A stretch of 64,000 nt of DNA. It comes from Escallonia rubra (lineage: Eukaryota > Streptophyta > Magnoliopsida > Escalloniales > Escalloniaceae). Positions 43,282 through 54,612 of this stretch are shown one piece after another (the first letter of the stretch is position 1; the number at the start of each line of letters is the position of its first letter). Made by a program: the position numbers and the translations under genes. The notes under the pieces were generated by a model. The model ran no database searches and was not told the origin of the DNA. It saw nothing but the letters and a program-made list of their open reading frames with translations. The stretch lies in the NCBI GenBank assembly GCA_033065855.1, contig JAVXUO010001173.1, forward strand, positions 248,001 through 312,000, read 5' to 3'.

Positions 43282-44078
43282 ATTCCTGGTTCCGCTCCTG
43301 CGTCCAGTCTCGCGTCAAGAAACAAAAGATCTGAAGGACCAAAACAAAGACAAGGGCATTGTCAGCACAAAGTACCAAAAAAGGAGCTTTCGTAGCGCCC
43401 TGTCCCTCCAAAATTTCATTTTCCTTTCTCATTCCCAGTTGTTAAATGGGCAGGTTGACTGGAGTGGATCCCGGGACAGCTGACGAGGTGAACATTTGCC
43501 TTTTAATCAGTCAAAGTCCACTGAATATGAGAACAAATTAAGTAATATGAGGCCGATATGAGCTCCCTTTGGCCCCTTTCACCAAATTATTCCATCTTTT
43601 TCAAACTCAAAACTTAAAATATTTTCATCTAAAAAAAAATAAAAAATAAACTTCAAATATTTGCTTCCAACTACTGAACCGAATCTTATCTAACAATGAC
43701 AGATAAAGAAAGTCTTGTAGCATAGACATAAATTTTGGGATATAAAATTGGGAAATAAAAGTACGTTTTGAGTTTTTTTAAAAGTAAATATTTAATTAAA
43801 TTAAAATCAACTCTTAAAATCAGCTTTTATCTATTTTAAGCATAATAAGTTAGATGTTGTGAAAAGTGTTTGAATTTAAAAGCGTTGAAAGTAGGTCTAG
43901 TGTGACGAAATGAATCAAAAATTCTATATCAAATTTTAAAGGGGGCATTTAATGTCTATTTACATGAGACGATACTTTGATTTGATAATTCTCCGGGACA
44001 AACTTGCTTAAACTGATTTAGTTTTGAACATTCTGAAGCAAAATCAAAACCTGATTACGATCCATTCTCATAATCATA
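43282..44078. other. gene-free unit B DNA
   Basis: Homologous to about 6170-7035 of unit A, including 'gatcccggg' and 'aacatttgccttttaa'. No coding signal. Confidence 0.6.
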
Positions 44079-44715
44079 CTAGTTTGTTAACCAGTGCGTT
44101 ACATACGAAAATGAATTTTAAGAAGTGCAACAAAAAATTAATATTAAAAATCGTATGCAAAAGAACTACTTTAGAAGCAAAGATGAGAGAGATAATGAGA
44201 GATTTGAATTTTGATTTTTAGTTAGGATATGAAATTACCGTGATTAAGGAGAGAATAATTAAGAGATAATATAGGAATCAATTTTAAAAGAGAGTAAACA
44301 ATAATGGCCTAGGTTGGAAGTTCTAACCATACACTAAGTATTATATATTGAAAAGGAAAGAGAATTTAGCATTCTTATATGACACGTGACAAGCGGAGAG
44401 AACTTGATTTTGGGCAAATACTTTGGGAATAAGATATTAATTAGATTAATAAGATAATAATAATTCTAGAAACTTGATCAAGGTGCAATAATTACAAACT
44501 ACTTTTGAAATTTAAATTTAAACTGATAAGAAAAATTTTAACTGATTGGAGAGAGATAACTGAATTCAAAAATTGAAAGCGATAATGGTAAGTAATTAAA
44601 GTTAATTTATATAATAATAAATTAAATCCACATGACGAAAAGAGAGAATATCCACGTAGGCGGTGATGTGACAACATTCTCCCAGTTTCGGCTTACATAT
44701 ATATATAATTAGATT
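44079..44715. mobile_element. about 640-bp insertion present only in unit B
   Basis: Unit A is continuous across the same point (about 7035-7050). The insert starts near 'tactagtttgttaaccagtgcg' and ends near an AT repeat 'tatatatataatt'. It is AT-rich and noncoding. No clear inverted repeats or target duplication were found; the start is somewhat reminiscent of plant Helitrons, but the 3' end does not fit. Confidence 0.45.
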
Positions 44716-45058
44716 TTAGACTAAATAATACTAACAATTTCTCAAAATTAGCTTTTAGTTATTTTTAACAAAATTATGTTTAAAGTTATGAATGGTAGTT
44801 GAATAAAGTGTAGTATTGGTTTTCAATATGAATAAAGTGTATTAAAATTGGTTTTAATATGACAAATGACCAAGAAGTTTACCGTTTCCGTAAACAATGC
44901 GAAATGTACTTGTAAATAGACATTTTGGAAATTAGTCCATACTCGAAAGCTAAAGGTGGACTAGAGACTAATCACATTTTCATAATCAAGTTTGATCTCA
45001 TTAACTACAAATATCTTTATAATACGTTTGATCATATTTGATCATCCCATGATCAACT

Positions 45059-45076
45059 TTAAATAGGTTCTTAATC
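45059..45076. other. empty site of the unit A LINE
   Basis: 'taaataggttcttaatc' occurs once, with flanks matching both sides of the LINE in unit A ('ccatgatcaa' on the left, 'tttagtta' on the right). Confidence 0.9.
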
Positions 45077-45172
45077 AATTTAGTTAGTTTGTCAAATACT
45101 TTCATATCTGATTTACTCTGAATTTAATTAGAGTTGATCATCTTAAAATCAACACCAAATACCTCCATAGAT

Positions 45173-45371
45173 CTTTTTTTATTAGACCACTCGGAATCCA
45201 GATACCACATTGAGAGTCGACTAATTCGGATTCGAGCCGGGCAGGACCACATGGGCGTCAAAGCTCTCCCTACCAAGTTTTAACACAACTGCATTCCTAG
45301 GGCTCGAACTCGAGACCTCTGGTTAAGTCAGGATAATCCCCTGCTAGCTGATCTACGTGCTTGGTGATAAT
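45173..45371 (-). mobile_element. tRNA-related SINE, unit B only
   Basis: About 199 bp. On minus it starts with a tRNA-like stretch carrying a B-box-like 'gagttcgagccct' and a weaker A-box region, and ends in an A-tail (T-run 45,174-45,180). It is flanked by 'acctccatagat' and 'acctccataaat' (45,161-45,172 and 45,372-45,383). Unit A has the uninterrupted site at about 13,571-13,585. Confidence 0.8.
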
Positions 45372-46067
45372 ACCTCCATAAATTTTATTTTTATCTTGGT
45401 AACGCAAGTAACAGACACCGTCAACAAATTCATACTTAAAAGAGTATTTTAATATGGTATGATCCAATTCTAGACTTCTTGAGACGTATAAGAAGCTACA
45501 AAGGGCCTGGCACAATTCGGAATCTAGTCAAATGCAGGCTGCCACCCCATAATTTGGACAGGGTCTCAACCAGCTCACCAACACCACATTGCCTCAATTA
45601 TCCGTCTCGCCGGCGGCATTCCATCTGCAACTTACTGCTTCGAGTAATCCCGTTATGTTATTTGTTTACAAAAGAAAAGTGTCGCAAAGAACACGCTATC
45701 CTCGCAAGCGCCGTATAAAGTTCGGTACAAGTAATCTAAAATTTATTGGATTCTTCAAACTTATTTTCAGCCTAAAAAATCGTTTGTGAGTAATATGAAA
45801 AGTAGATTTTGATTAAATCGGAATAACTTCTTAAAATCAACTTTTAGGGATGAATCGAGAGAATTTTGAATCAGAGTTCTAGATTTTTGTTCATCCCTCG
45901 CCGTAATAGTATCTCGGGGTTTGCAGCGATAACTTGGTATATCTACTATCCGACCGTTGACTAAAATATGTCTATGATTAACTAATTGACGGGCTCGAGG
46001 AATAGTCGGAGTTGCTTTAAAAGTAATAAACCGAAAGTTGTTAAAAAAATTTGCATAAAAAGAGATA

Positions 46068-47284
46068 AAAGTAGGATAGTATGGCAAAGTGACCATGCAG
46101 TCTATTCAAGCTTAAAGGGGCCATTGATTAATGTTGGCTTATATATAATGATATTTTGGAAATTTTTTTGTCAAATTTGATTTTTTAAAAATGATTATAT
46201 CCATATTCAAGAAAAGTATTATTATAAATTTAATCAATTTTGAACACATAGAAGCAGATTTAATCGATTTACCTTTTCTGGCCAAACACTTCAAACCTGA
46301 TTTTACCTGAATTTAATTAAAATTCGACCTGAATCAATCTCTGAACACTCAAAGACAAAAGAGATCAATGATAATTAATCCACCCAACAAATGCGGAATA
46401 CATGTGGGGCACCTTTATATGACACTGAGACTTAAAGTTGCGTTTGGTAACCATTTTCCATTTTTTTCCCTTCAGAATGAAGGCTTTTTTTAAAAACCCC
46501 AAAAACTGGTTTTTTTTTTTAGACCACCACCACCACCACCACCCCCCTCCCACCGCCGGTGACTGCCAGCAGCCGGCGACTACCGACGGCCGGCGACCCC
46601 CCCGGTGCAACCACCACCGCAAACTCAAAAAAAAAAAAAAACTGGGTTATCAAACACTGGCTTATTTTTGTAAAAAAAAAAAATTTAACTGCTCTTTAAT
46701 TTTTTTGAAAACTTAAAACAAAAAAAAAACAATTTTTTCAAATAGAGCCTTCGTTGTTAGTACATTTTTTTTTCTCTTCTGGAAGCTCTTTCTTATTTTT
46801 TGAATTTTGACTTTGAAGTTTGTCTCTTCCAAATCCCCTCTGGCTACCTCCTAAAGAACAGAAAAATTAGGAGAATAACACCTCAAGACCGTTTGATTTG
46901 ATATGGTCACCGAAATTGAAGTAGCATGAAAAGCATGCACTCAGACAAAAATTATAATGTAATTCCTCACAACAATGCCAAATGGATTTTTTTTATCGTT
47001 CGAAAGATCGGAGCAATTCATTGTGACTCAAGTACTTTAGTATTAGGTTGCTCGGTCCAACTTCGGATATAAAACTCCAAGCACTCACCTCCCATCTTAA
47101 GCATGCAATGTAAATATATTATTCACAAAGGAACAAGAATGTTATGATTAAAGAGTGAGTACCGGGGAAAAAAGAGACGGAGAATCGTGTTTTCGAACAC
47201 GTAATGTTAGCCATTTACTTAGACATGCTATTTGTTTATCCCTAAAGTTGTAATATACAATTTTTTTCTCTCAACCATGTAACG
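46068..47284. repeat. 1.2 kb tandem duplication in unit B, copy 1
   Basis: Very similar to 47,285-48,500. Both contain the same MITE in the same place, so the MITE was present before the duplication. Unit A has single MITE-free counterparts. Confidence 0.9.
46434..46748. mobile_element. MITE (CCACC-core family), copy in first tandem unit
   Basis: Bounded by 'ctt' on both sides; unit A reads 'gagacttcgttg' without it (17,831). The core has 'accaccaccaccacc' and 'gccggcgac'. The left end lacks the outer TIR seen at 62,472. Confidence 0.75.
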
Positions 47285-48500
47285 AAAGTAGGATAGTATG
47301 GCAAAGTGACCATGCAGTCTATTCAAGCTTAAAGGGGCCATCGATTAATGTCGGCTTATATATAATGATATTTTGGTAATTTTTTTGTCAAATTTGATTT
47401 TTTAAAAATGATTATATCCATATTCAAGAAAAGTATTATTATAAATTTAATCAATTTTGAACACATGGAAGCAGATTTAATCGATTTACCTTTTTTGGCC
47501 AAACACTTCAAACCTGATTTTAATTAAAATTCCACCCGAATCAATCTCTGAACACTCCAAGACAAAAGAGATCAATGATAATTAATCCACCCAACAAATG
47601 CGGAATACGTGTGGGGCACCTTTATATGACACTGAGACTTAAAGTTGCGTTTGATAACCATTTTCCATTTTTTTTCCCTTCAGTTTAAAAACCCAATTTT
47701 TAAATGAAGGCTATTTTTAAAAACTCCAAAAACTGTTTTTTTTTTCAGTGTTGGCTTTTTTTTTTAGACCACCACCACCACCCCCCTCCCACCGCCGGTG
47801 ACTGCCAGCAGCCGGCGACCCCCCCGGTGCAACCACCACCGCAAACTAAAAAAAAAGTTATCAAACACCCACTTGTTTTTGTAAAAATAAAATTTTAACT
47901 GCTCTTTAAATTTATTTTTTTTGAAAACTGAAAACAAAAAAAACAGTGTTGTCAAATAGAGCCTTCGTTGTTAGTACATTTTTTTTTTCTTCTGGAAGCT
48001 CTTTCTTATTTTTTGAATTTTGATTTTGAAGTTTGTCTCTTCCAAATCCCCTCTGGCTACCTCCCAAAGAACAGAAAATGAGGAGAATAACACCTCAAGA
48101 CCGTTTGATTTGATATGGTCACCGAAATTGAAGTAGCATGAAAAGCATGCACTCAGACAAAAATTTTAATGTAATTCCTCACAACAATGCCAAATGGATT
48201 TTTTTTATCGTTCGAAAGATCGGAGCAATTCACTGTGACTCAAGTACTTTAGTATTAGGTTGCTCGGTCCAACTTCGGATATAAAACTCCAAGCACTCAC
48301 CTCCCATCTTAAGCATGCAATGTAAATATATTATTCACAAACGAATAAGAATGTTATGATTAAATAGTGAGTACCAGGGAAAAAAGAGACGGAGAATCGT
48401 GTTTTCGAACACGTAATGTTAGCCATTTACTTAGACATGCTATTTTTTTTTATCCCCAAACTTGTGATATACAATTTTTTTCTCTCAACCATGTAACGAA
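47285..48500. repeat. 1.2 kb tandem duplication in unit B, copy 2
   Basis: The junction is at 'aacgaaa' (47,281-47,287), where the end of copy 1 meets the start of copy 2. Confidence 0.9.
47641..47962. mobile_element. MITE (CCACC-core family), copy in second tandem unit
   Basis: Duplicate of 46,434-46,748. It differs by a shorter core and an extra 'tttttttcagtgttgg' block. Confidence 0.75.
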
Positions 48501-48684
48501 ACGCTAAGCATGAGAAATAATGTTCTCAAGATACCAGTTCTTTTATTTTTATTCTTTTTATTTTACCAATTGCATAATACGTAAATAAAATTCAAAAAAA
48601 GTCAAACGAAAAAATCTTCCTCATTAGGGAAAAAATAAAATTGCAATATGCACTCCAGGTTACACTAGTACGTGCTTATATTCA

Positions 48685-49027
48685 GAGTTTTTGCCTTCAA
48701 TAATTCATTTTAATACTTTATTACTTCTTTACTCCATTTTGAACCTTATTTACATATCTAACCCACTTTTGAAAATCATGATTTCAAACAGAGATTTTAA
48801 GGGAAGAAAACGTGGTTTGAAACAAAGATTTCTTTTAAAAACGTATGAAATCTCTTTTAGGAAGCAAGATTTCAAAAGAAATCTTTGTTTCAAACCACGT
48901 TTTCTTCCCTTGAAATCTCTGTTTGAAACTAAGATTTCAAAAAATAGGGTAGATAGGTAAATAAGGTTCCAAATGGGGTAAAAAAGTAATTAAGTATTAA
49001 AAATGAATTATTAAGGGCAAAAACTCC
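48685..49027. mobile_element. 343-bp foldback MITE, 9-bp target duplication
   Basis: Nearly the whole element is one imperfect palindrome: the left half from 'gagtttttgcc' pairs with the right half ending 'ggcaaaaactcc'. It is flanked by 'ttatattca' (48,676-48,684 and 49,028-49,036). Empty sites in unit A read 'ttatagtca' (15,090) and 'ttatagtta' (18,545). A 9-bp duplication points to the Mutator superfamily. A transcript would form a very long hairpin. Confidence 0.88.
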
Positions 49028-49841
49028 TTATATTCATCGCTGAAAAATATTGCAAAAAACTATTTTTTCTGGTGAACTTTAAGAACTTCATTAACAAAAT
49101 ATATTTGAGTATGATACAAACCCGATCATAGATCATTGCATTACCTAATCATCTTAAGTTAGTACTATATCACGTCACAAAAATTTCTCTAATTGTATTA
49201 AGCAATATTTAAGCTAGTCAATGTATGAATCGTTCATACACTTTGTTGTGCCCATAGAGGTGAAAGAGTTTTTCTATAATGTTTTGCTCTATGTTCCATT
49301 GTGCTTGACATATATTCACTTGGATTAGGATTTTATTGGACTGCTGCTGTAACACTTTTAGCAACGTTTGTATTGTTACATTTATTATTATTATTTTTTG
49401 GTCAGAAAAGTTTTAGTGACTTTTTAGGAGATCATTTGTTGTTAGAAACTTGACAACCATGCTTATTTCCATGACACGTCGTGTAATATTCTATTTTGCA
49501 TTAGATGGGTTAAGGCTAAGATGTTGCGAGTCTCTCTGCTCATTGCTTTGGATTAATCACATAGGTTAACACTACGTCATACATAAATAGTATGGAACAA
49601 GCGTTTGTTTTGGATTAATCACCGCAAAACAAATTGTTTTAGTTGATGACAACTATTTTGTTTTTCCTATTCGAATTACCTCGCTTTTATGTTAGTCCCA
49701 AAAATTTTGCACCCAATTTCTAAGGGAGGAGAGGAGTATTGGATGGCATTCTCGAGAGATCGCTATATTTACATTAGTTCAAGTGCATGTATAGAACACG
49801 GACGTTGCATGCATGTGCACCATGGTTCTTTCTTTCTTTTT

Positions 49842-50280
49842 GATAGAAGTGCGATATTCTTGATAAAAAATGTTGGGTACAATGTTTAAGATGTTGGACA
49901 TGACAAAAAGTGGTGCTCCTTAATTTGAACCTGATAATTCAATTAACTAATCTGGCTAACCGATCTGCCACCACCATGTTTCTATTTTGGCTAACCAAGA
50001 AAATCTGTATGGTTGTGAAAGAATCACAAGCTGTCTTTCCGTCTTCAATCATTCCCTCCTATATTTGATAGGTCAATATATGTATCCTCGAAAACCGTAT
50101 GAAAGCAGTTTCTCCTTCAACGATTACATCCCTAAATTCAAATTCCGCACCAAAAGTCATTGCCTCCCAAGCCGCCATTGGTTTAGGTTATTCAATCCGT
50201 ATATTTCATAGATATACCCGCAAAAGAACTTCCTTTATCATCTCGGATAACCGCAATAATACCACTAGCTATTTCTTAGT
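49842..50280 (-). pseudogene. decayed LINE RNase H relic, copy 3
   Basis: Unit B counterpart of the relics at 16,235 and 19,722. The same minus-strand RNase H remnants are present, with its own set of stops. Confidence 0.55.
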
Positions 50281-50394
50281 CAAAGGGTTCTTGCTTTTGT
50301 CACCCAAAAAGGTTCTTTTATTTTTTTGGTACTACATTTCAGAGAAGAGCACGTATACAGCCCTAACCAAATATGGTCACCTTGCTGTCCATTT

Positions 50395-51506
50395 TGGTGT
50401 TAGCTGAGCGGTTGGGGAAGCTCCTTTCTGATAGCTAACCCCATTTCTTCTTGCTTGTCTACCTGGAATTCTTTGTTTTCCTTTCTTCATTCTCACCCAA
50501 GTTCAGAAATCAAGCATGGTTGATCAGTTATCCAATAACGAAGATGTGATTGAACTTGACTCGTCTAGTTTCGAGTATGCTTTGAATAAGGATAAGTCCT
50601 GAGTTGCTTGATTCGCTTCACACTTCGTCAACACTTGATTTGGTTACATTGAGAGTCGGTCACTTATGAGCATTCAGACAAGCATATAAACTGACGATCA
50701 CGAGCTAACTTCGATTACGGCCCTAGCCCCTAAGCTTACTGCAGGACTGCAATCAAATATCGAAAAATAATGTAGCTAAATCGATCGTTGGTTCTGAAGA
50801 AAACCACGTTCCTTGCTTTTTATGACACTACTTCAATGGGACATGATAACTTAGGCTTGTTCGTTTATCATTTTAATATTTATTATTTTGTATTTAGTTA
50901 ACAAATATGATTGTATACTTTTATCATTTTGAGAAACTTCTCATAACTACTTTTTCTGAAAATGAGTGAGCGGCGGTTCCAAAAAAAAGTGAAAACACCT
51001 TACATGTAAAAATAATAAACGAGCAGCCTTGCACTCGATCAATACTCATCAATTTCATAGTTGTGGTCCCAATTTTTTACAAGACAAAAAGTAATTTCTT
51101 TTTGACAAAAACAATTAACAAGAAAAAAGCCGGCGGCTTTTGGGATTTCATAGTAGAAAAACAACGTGAGAAATAATCAGAAAGCGAACCCCCACCAAAC
51201 GTGAACGACCAAACAGACGCCCAGTCTATCGGAACAACGAGTAAAGACCGTGGAAATGTCCTAGCTATGTCCCACCCACCCTATCTTTCCCCTTGTTCAC
51301 ACTCACGCTCACGCTCACACTCACACTCACACAATGAGTCCCTGTAACTATTTCACATTCAGCTTTCAAAAACAAAAGCGAAAAACACAAAAAAGAAAAA
51401 TTCGTTCTACTCGTAAGTACTAAAATTTCACTCCCCCCCCCCTCTCTCTCTCTACGAATCTGGAGAGAGAAGCACAGGATTGTATAGAGTGATGAGTGAT
51501 CCCGTA
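50395..51506 (+). promoter_or_regulatory. upstream region of the broken PERK copy
   Basis: Homologous to 20,334-21,490. The last about 350 bp are nearly identical to the region upstream of PERK-2 (60,240-60,480), apart from a CT-rich block and small repeat differences. It contains a repeated 'ctcacgctcacactcac' tract. Confidence 0.6.
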
Positions 51507-53196
51507 ATGTCGTTTGCGACGCCGACTGCTCCGCCACCGTCAAGCAACTCCACGTCGCCGCGGACAACTCTCACGTCACTCACTTTGTCACGCCCCGACC
51601 CGGAGGCGGACCAAATCTGTCACGCCCCGACCCGGAGGCGGACCTCAAAATAACAAGACCTAAAGAATTTAACAATAACATAACCTCAAAATGATAATCA
51701 GAGCTCTAAATGTATCCCAAATCAAAAGCATTTGTATTTATTCTCAAAGTCTAATAAATGCAGCGGAAATCTAATAACAATAGTCACTTCCCAAACATTG
51801 GGGTACCAAAAGTCACTAAATCAAAAACTATTACATGGTTCTTATTTCAAAGCTACTAAGAAAATTATCAATTAAAGTTCACTCCAAGCTTAAGCATAAT
51901 GCTACTAACTCTTCTAAGCCGTCTCAGCTTAACTACCTGGAAATGGGGAGAGAAAGGGGGGTGAGCACAAAGCCCAGCAAAGATCACACGCACACACCCA
52001 CGGAGTACAACGCAGGTATCCAATAATATGTAGTTGAGTCCAACAAAACATATGACAACAAAGTGCAAAGACGATTTAAAATCTTAGCACGACCAATAAT
52101 CTCACTTCGGGACATTCCAAAATATCAAATGTCAAATCAAAGTCAAAGTTAAAAGAACACATTCGAATAATTGAACTAATAATCGAATACGATACAATCA
52201 CGTAATACGTGACTGTAAAGCACGTTAACCTAAGTACGTGAAGGTTCTAAGTTCAAAGTTTGCATACCGGTAGCAATTGCCATATCATGTCATGGCATCA
52301 CGTTAACCTAAGCACGTGAAGGTTCTAACATTAGTTCAATTCAAAGAGGTCCAATGGACATCAAAGTATCTCAAACAAGTATTAGCGACAAAGAATCAAA
52401 ACTTTGAATTTCAGAAACGATATCTTAACGACTTCAAAATATATTCAATATTAGACTCAAATCGAAGAGGACAAAAATCAGAGTTCAACAGAAATTGAAT
52501 CGTTTCAATCCGAGTTGATTTGAGGTAGTTATGAGTAAATAAAAGAAGAAAACGTCAAAGAACAACAACACGTCCGACAATTTACTTTGTACGTAATCCA
52601 AGGAATTGCGTAGCTAACCACCAATCGCAACTGAAATTTCAACCCAAACAATTACTACAAAATATGACACTTTTATCGATGAAGAGAAGTAGATGTATGT
52701 ATGAAACCCTTACCTCAAATTTATATAATAGTCTTCACCAAATTGCGATCGCTTCCGAAAACCTCAAAACCTAGATATTATAATTAACCCACTTACGTTA
52801 AAGTCTTAACAACCACAATTCTAATATCATCTAATTTATCCTTATAATCAAAAGTGGGTTCAAGAATCTTACCAATTGTGCACAGAAGATTGCAATCCTC
52901 CAAAACCCTAGTTTTCTCTTTCTTTTCCTCTCTCTAAAAGATCAGACTTAATTTAACGATAAAACACAAACTAACTAGTCTTTTTATTTCTCTAAACTTG
53001 GTAAATTACTCTATAGGCCCCTAAAGTTATGTTACTTATTCAAAAGGAATTCTAAAATATTATTAAAACTTCAAAAGTAGCCCAAGAATTAAAATAATTA
53101 ATTATATATTATTTGGGGTCTTACACACTTCGTCTCCGCCTCTCGCCTCCTTGCCTCCCCCTCCTCTGGAGCCCCCATCCTCCTACCTTCCCCCTC
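51507..53196 (+). pseudogene. PERK exon-1 fragment split by a solo LTR
   Basis: From the ATG at 51,507 the first 79 bp match PERK-2 exon 1 almost exactly ('[18 protein letters not shown]'). The match is interrupted at 51,586 and resumes at about 53,126-53,196 with the next codons. It then ends in MITE-like sequence. No membrane helix, kinase or further exon follows, so this is a 5' fragment that cannot encode a receptor. Near identity to PERK-2 shows it arose by a much younger duplication than the one separating PERK-1 and PERK-2. Confidence 0.9.
51586..53125. mobile_element. 1.54 kb solo LTR with 5-bp target duplication
   Basis: Starts 'tgtcacgccccgacc', ends 'ggggtcttaca', and is flanked by 'cactt' (51,581-51,585 and 53,126-53,130). 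PERK-2 has the uninterrupted sequence. There is no internal coding region, so this is one LTR left by recombination between two. The first about 32 bp are duplicated in tandem (51,586 and 51,618). The TGTCACGCCCCG start is typical of large plant Ty3 LTRs, an inference only. Confidence 0.9.
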
Positions 53197-53199
53197 TTC

Positions 53200-53460
53200 A
53201 GTTTTGGTTTTTTTTTTTGAGACCACCACCACCATCGGTATCCACCTCCGGCCACCACTGTCGGCGGCCGGTGGCCAACTTTGGCGGCTGCCGGCAGCAA
53301 CCTCCGGCCACTGCCACCCCCCACTACCGCCACCGCAAACCACCACAAAAAAAAAAACTCAAAATAAAAAATGTATTGGAAATGCAACGACAAAGGGAGA
53401 AAAGAAAAAAAAGGAGAAGAAAGAAACGAGAGGAAAGAAAAAAAGAACAGGAAAGGTAAC
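53200..53460. mobile_element. partial MITE of the CCACC-core family
   Basis: Shares the T-run, 'gaccaccaccaccat' and 'ccggccaccactg' with the copies at 46.5, 47.8 and 62.6 kb. It lacks the right-hand terminus and ends in a purine-rich tract. It lies exactly at the breakpoint between the PERK fragment and the HCF101 segment. Confidence 0.6.
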
Positions 53461-53849
53461 TTAATGTTGTCTTTCAAGTAACAAAGCCAAAGGTATATCT
53501 AGAGGCAACCAATTAAGCTGACTTATTCAACTTCAAGGGTTTTGGTTCTTAATTCTTAGAAAAAGATTTTCAGAACTATATACAGCTGAAGTGTTTATGA
53601 ACTCTATAGGGAAAATGCTATGGTCATGTGGGCACAAGTATTAGGGTTGGTGATGGGCTGTGTTAATAAGAAATTGACGGTTCTGCAGATTTGCATTATA
53701 CTGAGAAATTTTTTGCTCTTCAGTGTCAACAGCTGTCACCTATGATAGATCCATCAAGGCTATCAAGGTGAAAGTACCTGACTCAGATGAAGAGTTTCTC
53801 CTACATCCTACAACTGTTAGACGGAATGACCGCTCTGCCCAAAGTGTGG

Positions 53850-54023
53850 ATCCGGATCCCCTGCTGTAACCATGGGTACTGTCCATATTGCTGAGAGAGA
53901 GGGAGGAGAGAGAGAGGGGGATCCAAACCATGGTTACTCTCTCTCTTCCCTCTCTCTCCCCTCCCTCTCTCTCAGCAATATGGACAGCACCCCTGCTGGT
54001 TACAGCAGGGGATCCAAATCCCT
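53850..54023. mobile_element. 174-bp MULE-type MITE at an exon-intron border
   Basis: Flanked by the 9-bp duplication 'aaagtgtgg' (53,841-53,849 and 54,024-54,032). The two halves are inverted copies around a CT/GA-rich centre: 'ggatcccctgctgtaacc' near the left end pairs with 'ggttacagcaggggatcc' near the right end, and 'gtccatattgctgagag' is also mirrored. Confidence 0.9.
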
Positions 54024-54220
54024 AAAGTGTGGTATGTAGAAACGCTTTACTATTGTTTGTCTTTGGATGTTACTGTTTTGTAAACAGTCATCGGCCATGA
54101 TAATATAGCATGTATGATCAAATCCTACAATAAAAGTACTCTGGCTTTGTGCTGCACATGAAACAAAACTTAAAACTGCACAATTTAGTGTGAGATGATT
54201 GAGTTTCACGGACTTCTGGA

Positions 54221-54603
54221 AGATCCGGATCACTTGCTGTTGCTAGGGTTACAGCAGGCATGCTGTAACCCCAGCAACAGCCGTTCGATCGAAATGGGTC
54301 AAAGAGGATGGCTAGGATGCTTGGTAGATGCGTCGCCGGAATATTCACCGGTGGATGTGGCGTCGCCGTGTCTTCGTCGGAAAGTGGACGGCATGAGGAG
54401 CCGCCGACAGAAGGAACTGGAGAGAGAGAAAGAGAGAGAGTGAGTGAATGGTGGTTGGTGCAGACAGAGTAGATGCGGGGAATTAAAGGCTGGGTGACGT
54501 GGCTTGATCTAAACCCTTCCCTCCCATCCATAAGGATCGGACGGCTGTGACTGGGCTACAGCACCACTGCTGTAACCCTAGCCACAACAGTGGATCCGGA
54601 TCC
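54221..54603. mobile_element. 383-bp MITE of the same family, in the HCF101 intron
   Basis: Flanked by 'acttctgga' and 'acttttgga' (54,212-54,220 and 54,604-54,612). Its inverted repeats of about 65 bp contain 'gatccggatc' and 'ctagggttacagca', as in the 53,850 element. The interior has no transposase. Confidence 0.85.
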
Positions 54604-54612
54604 ACTTTTGGA

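Noticed and set aside
46365..46716. ORFs with polyhistidine or poly-tryptophan tracts (also at 47,704-47,955 and 53,098-53,477)
   Set aside because: They are translations of the CCACC core and T-runs of the MITE family.
54118..54531. 137-aa minus-strand ORF
   Set aside because: It spans a MITE and its borders, and is explained by GC-rich inverted repeats.
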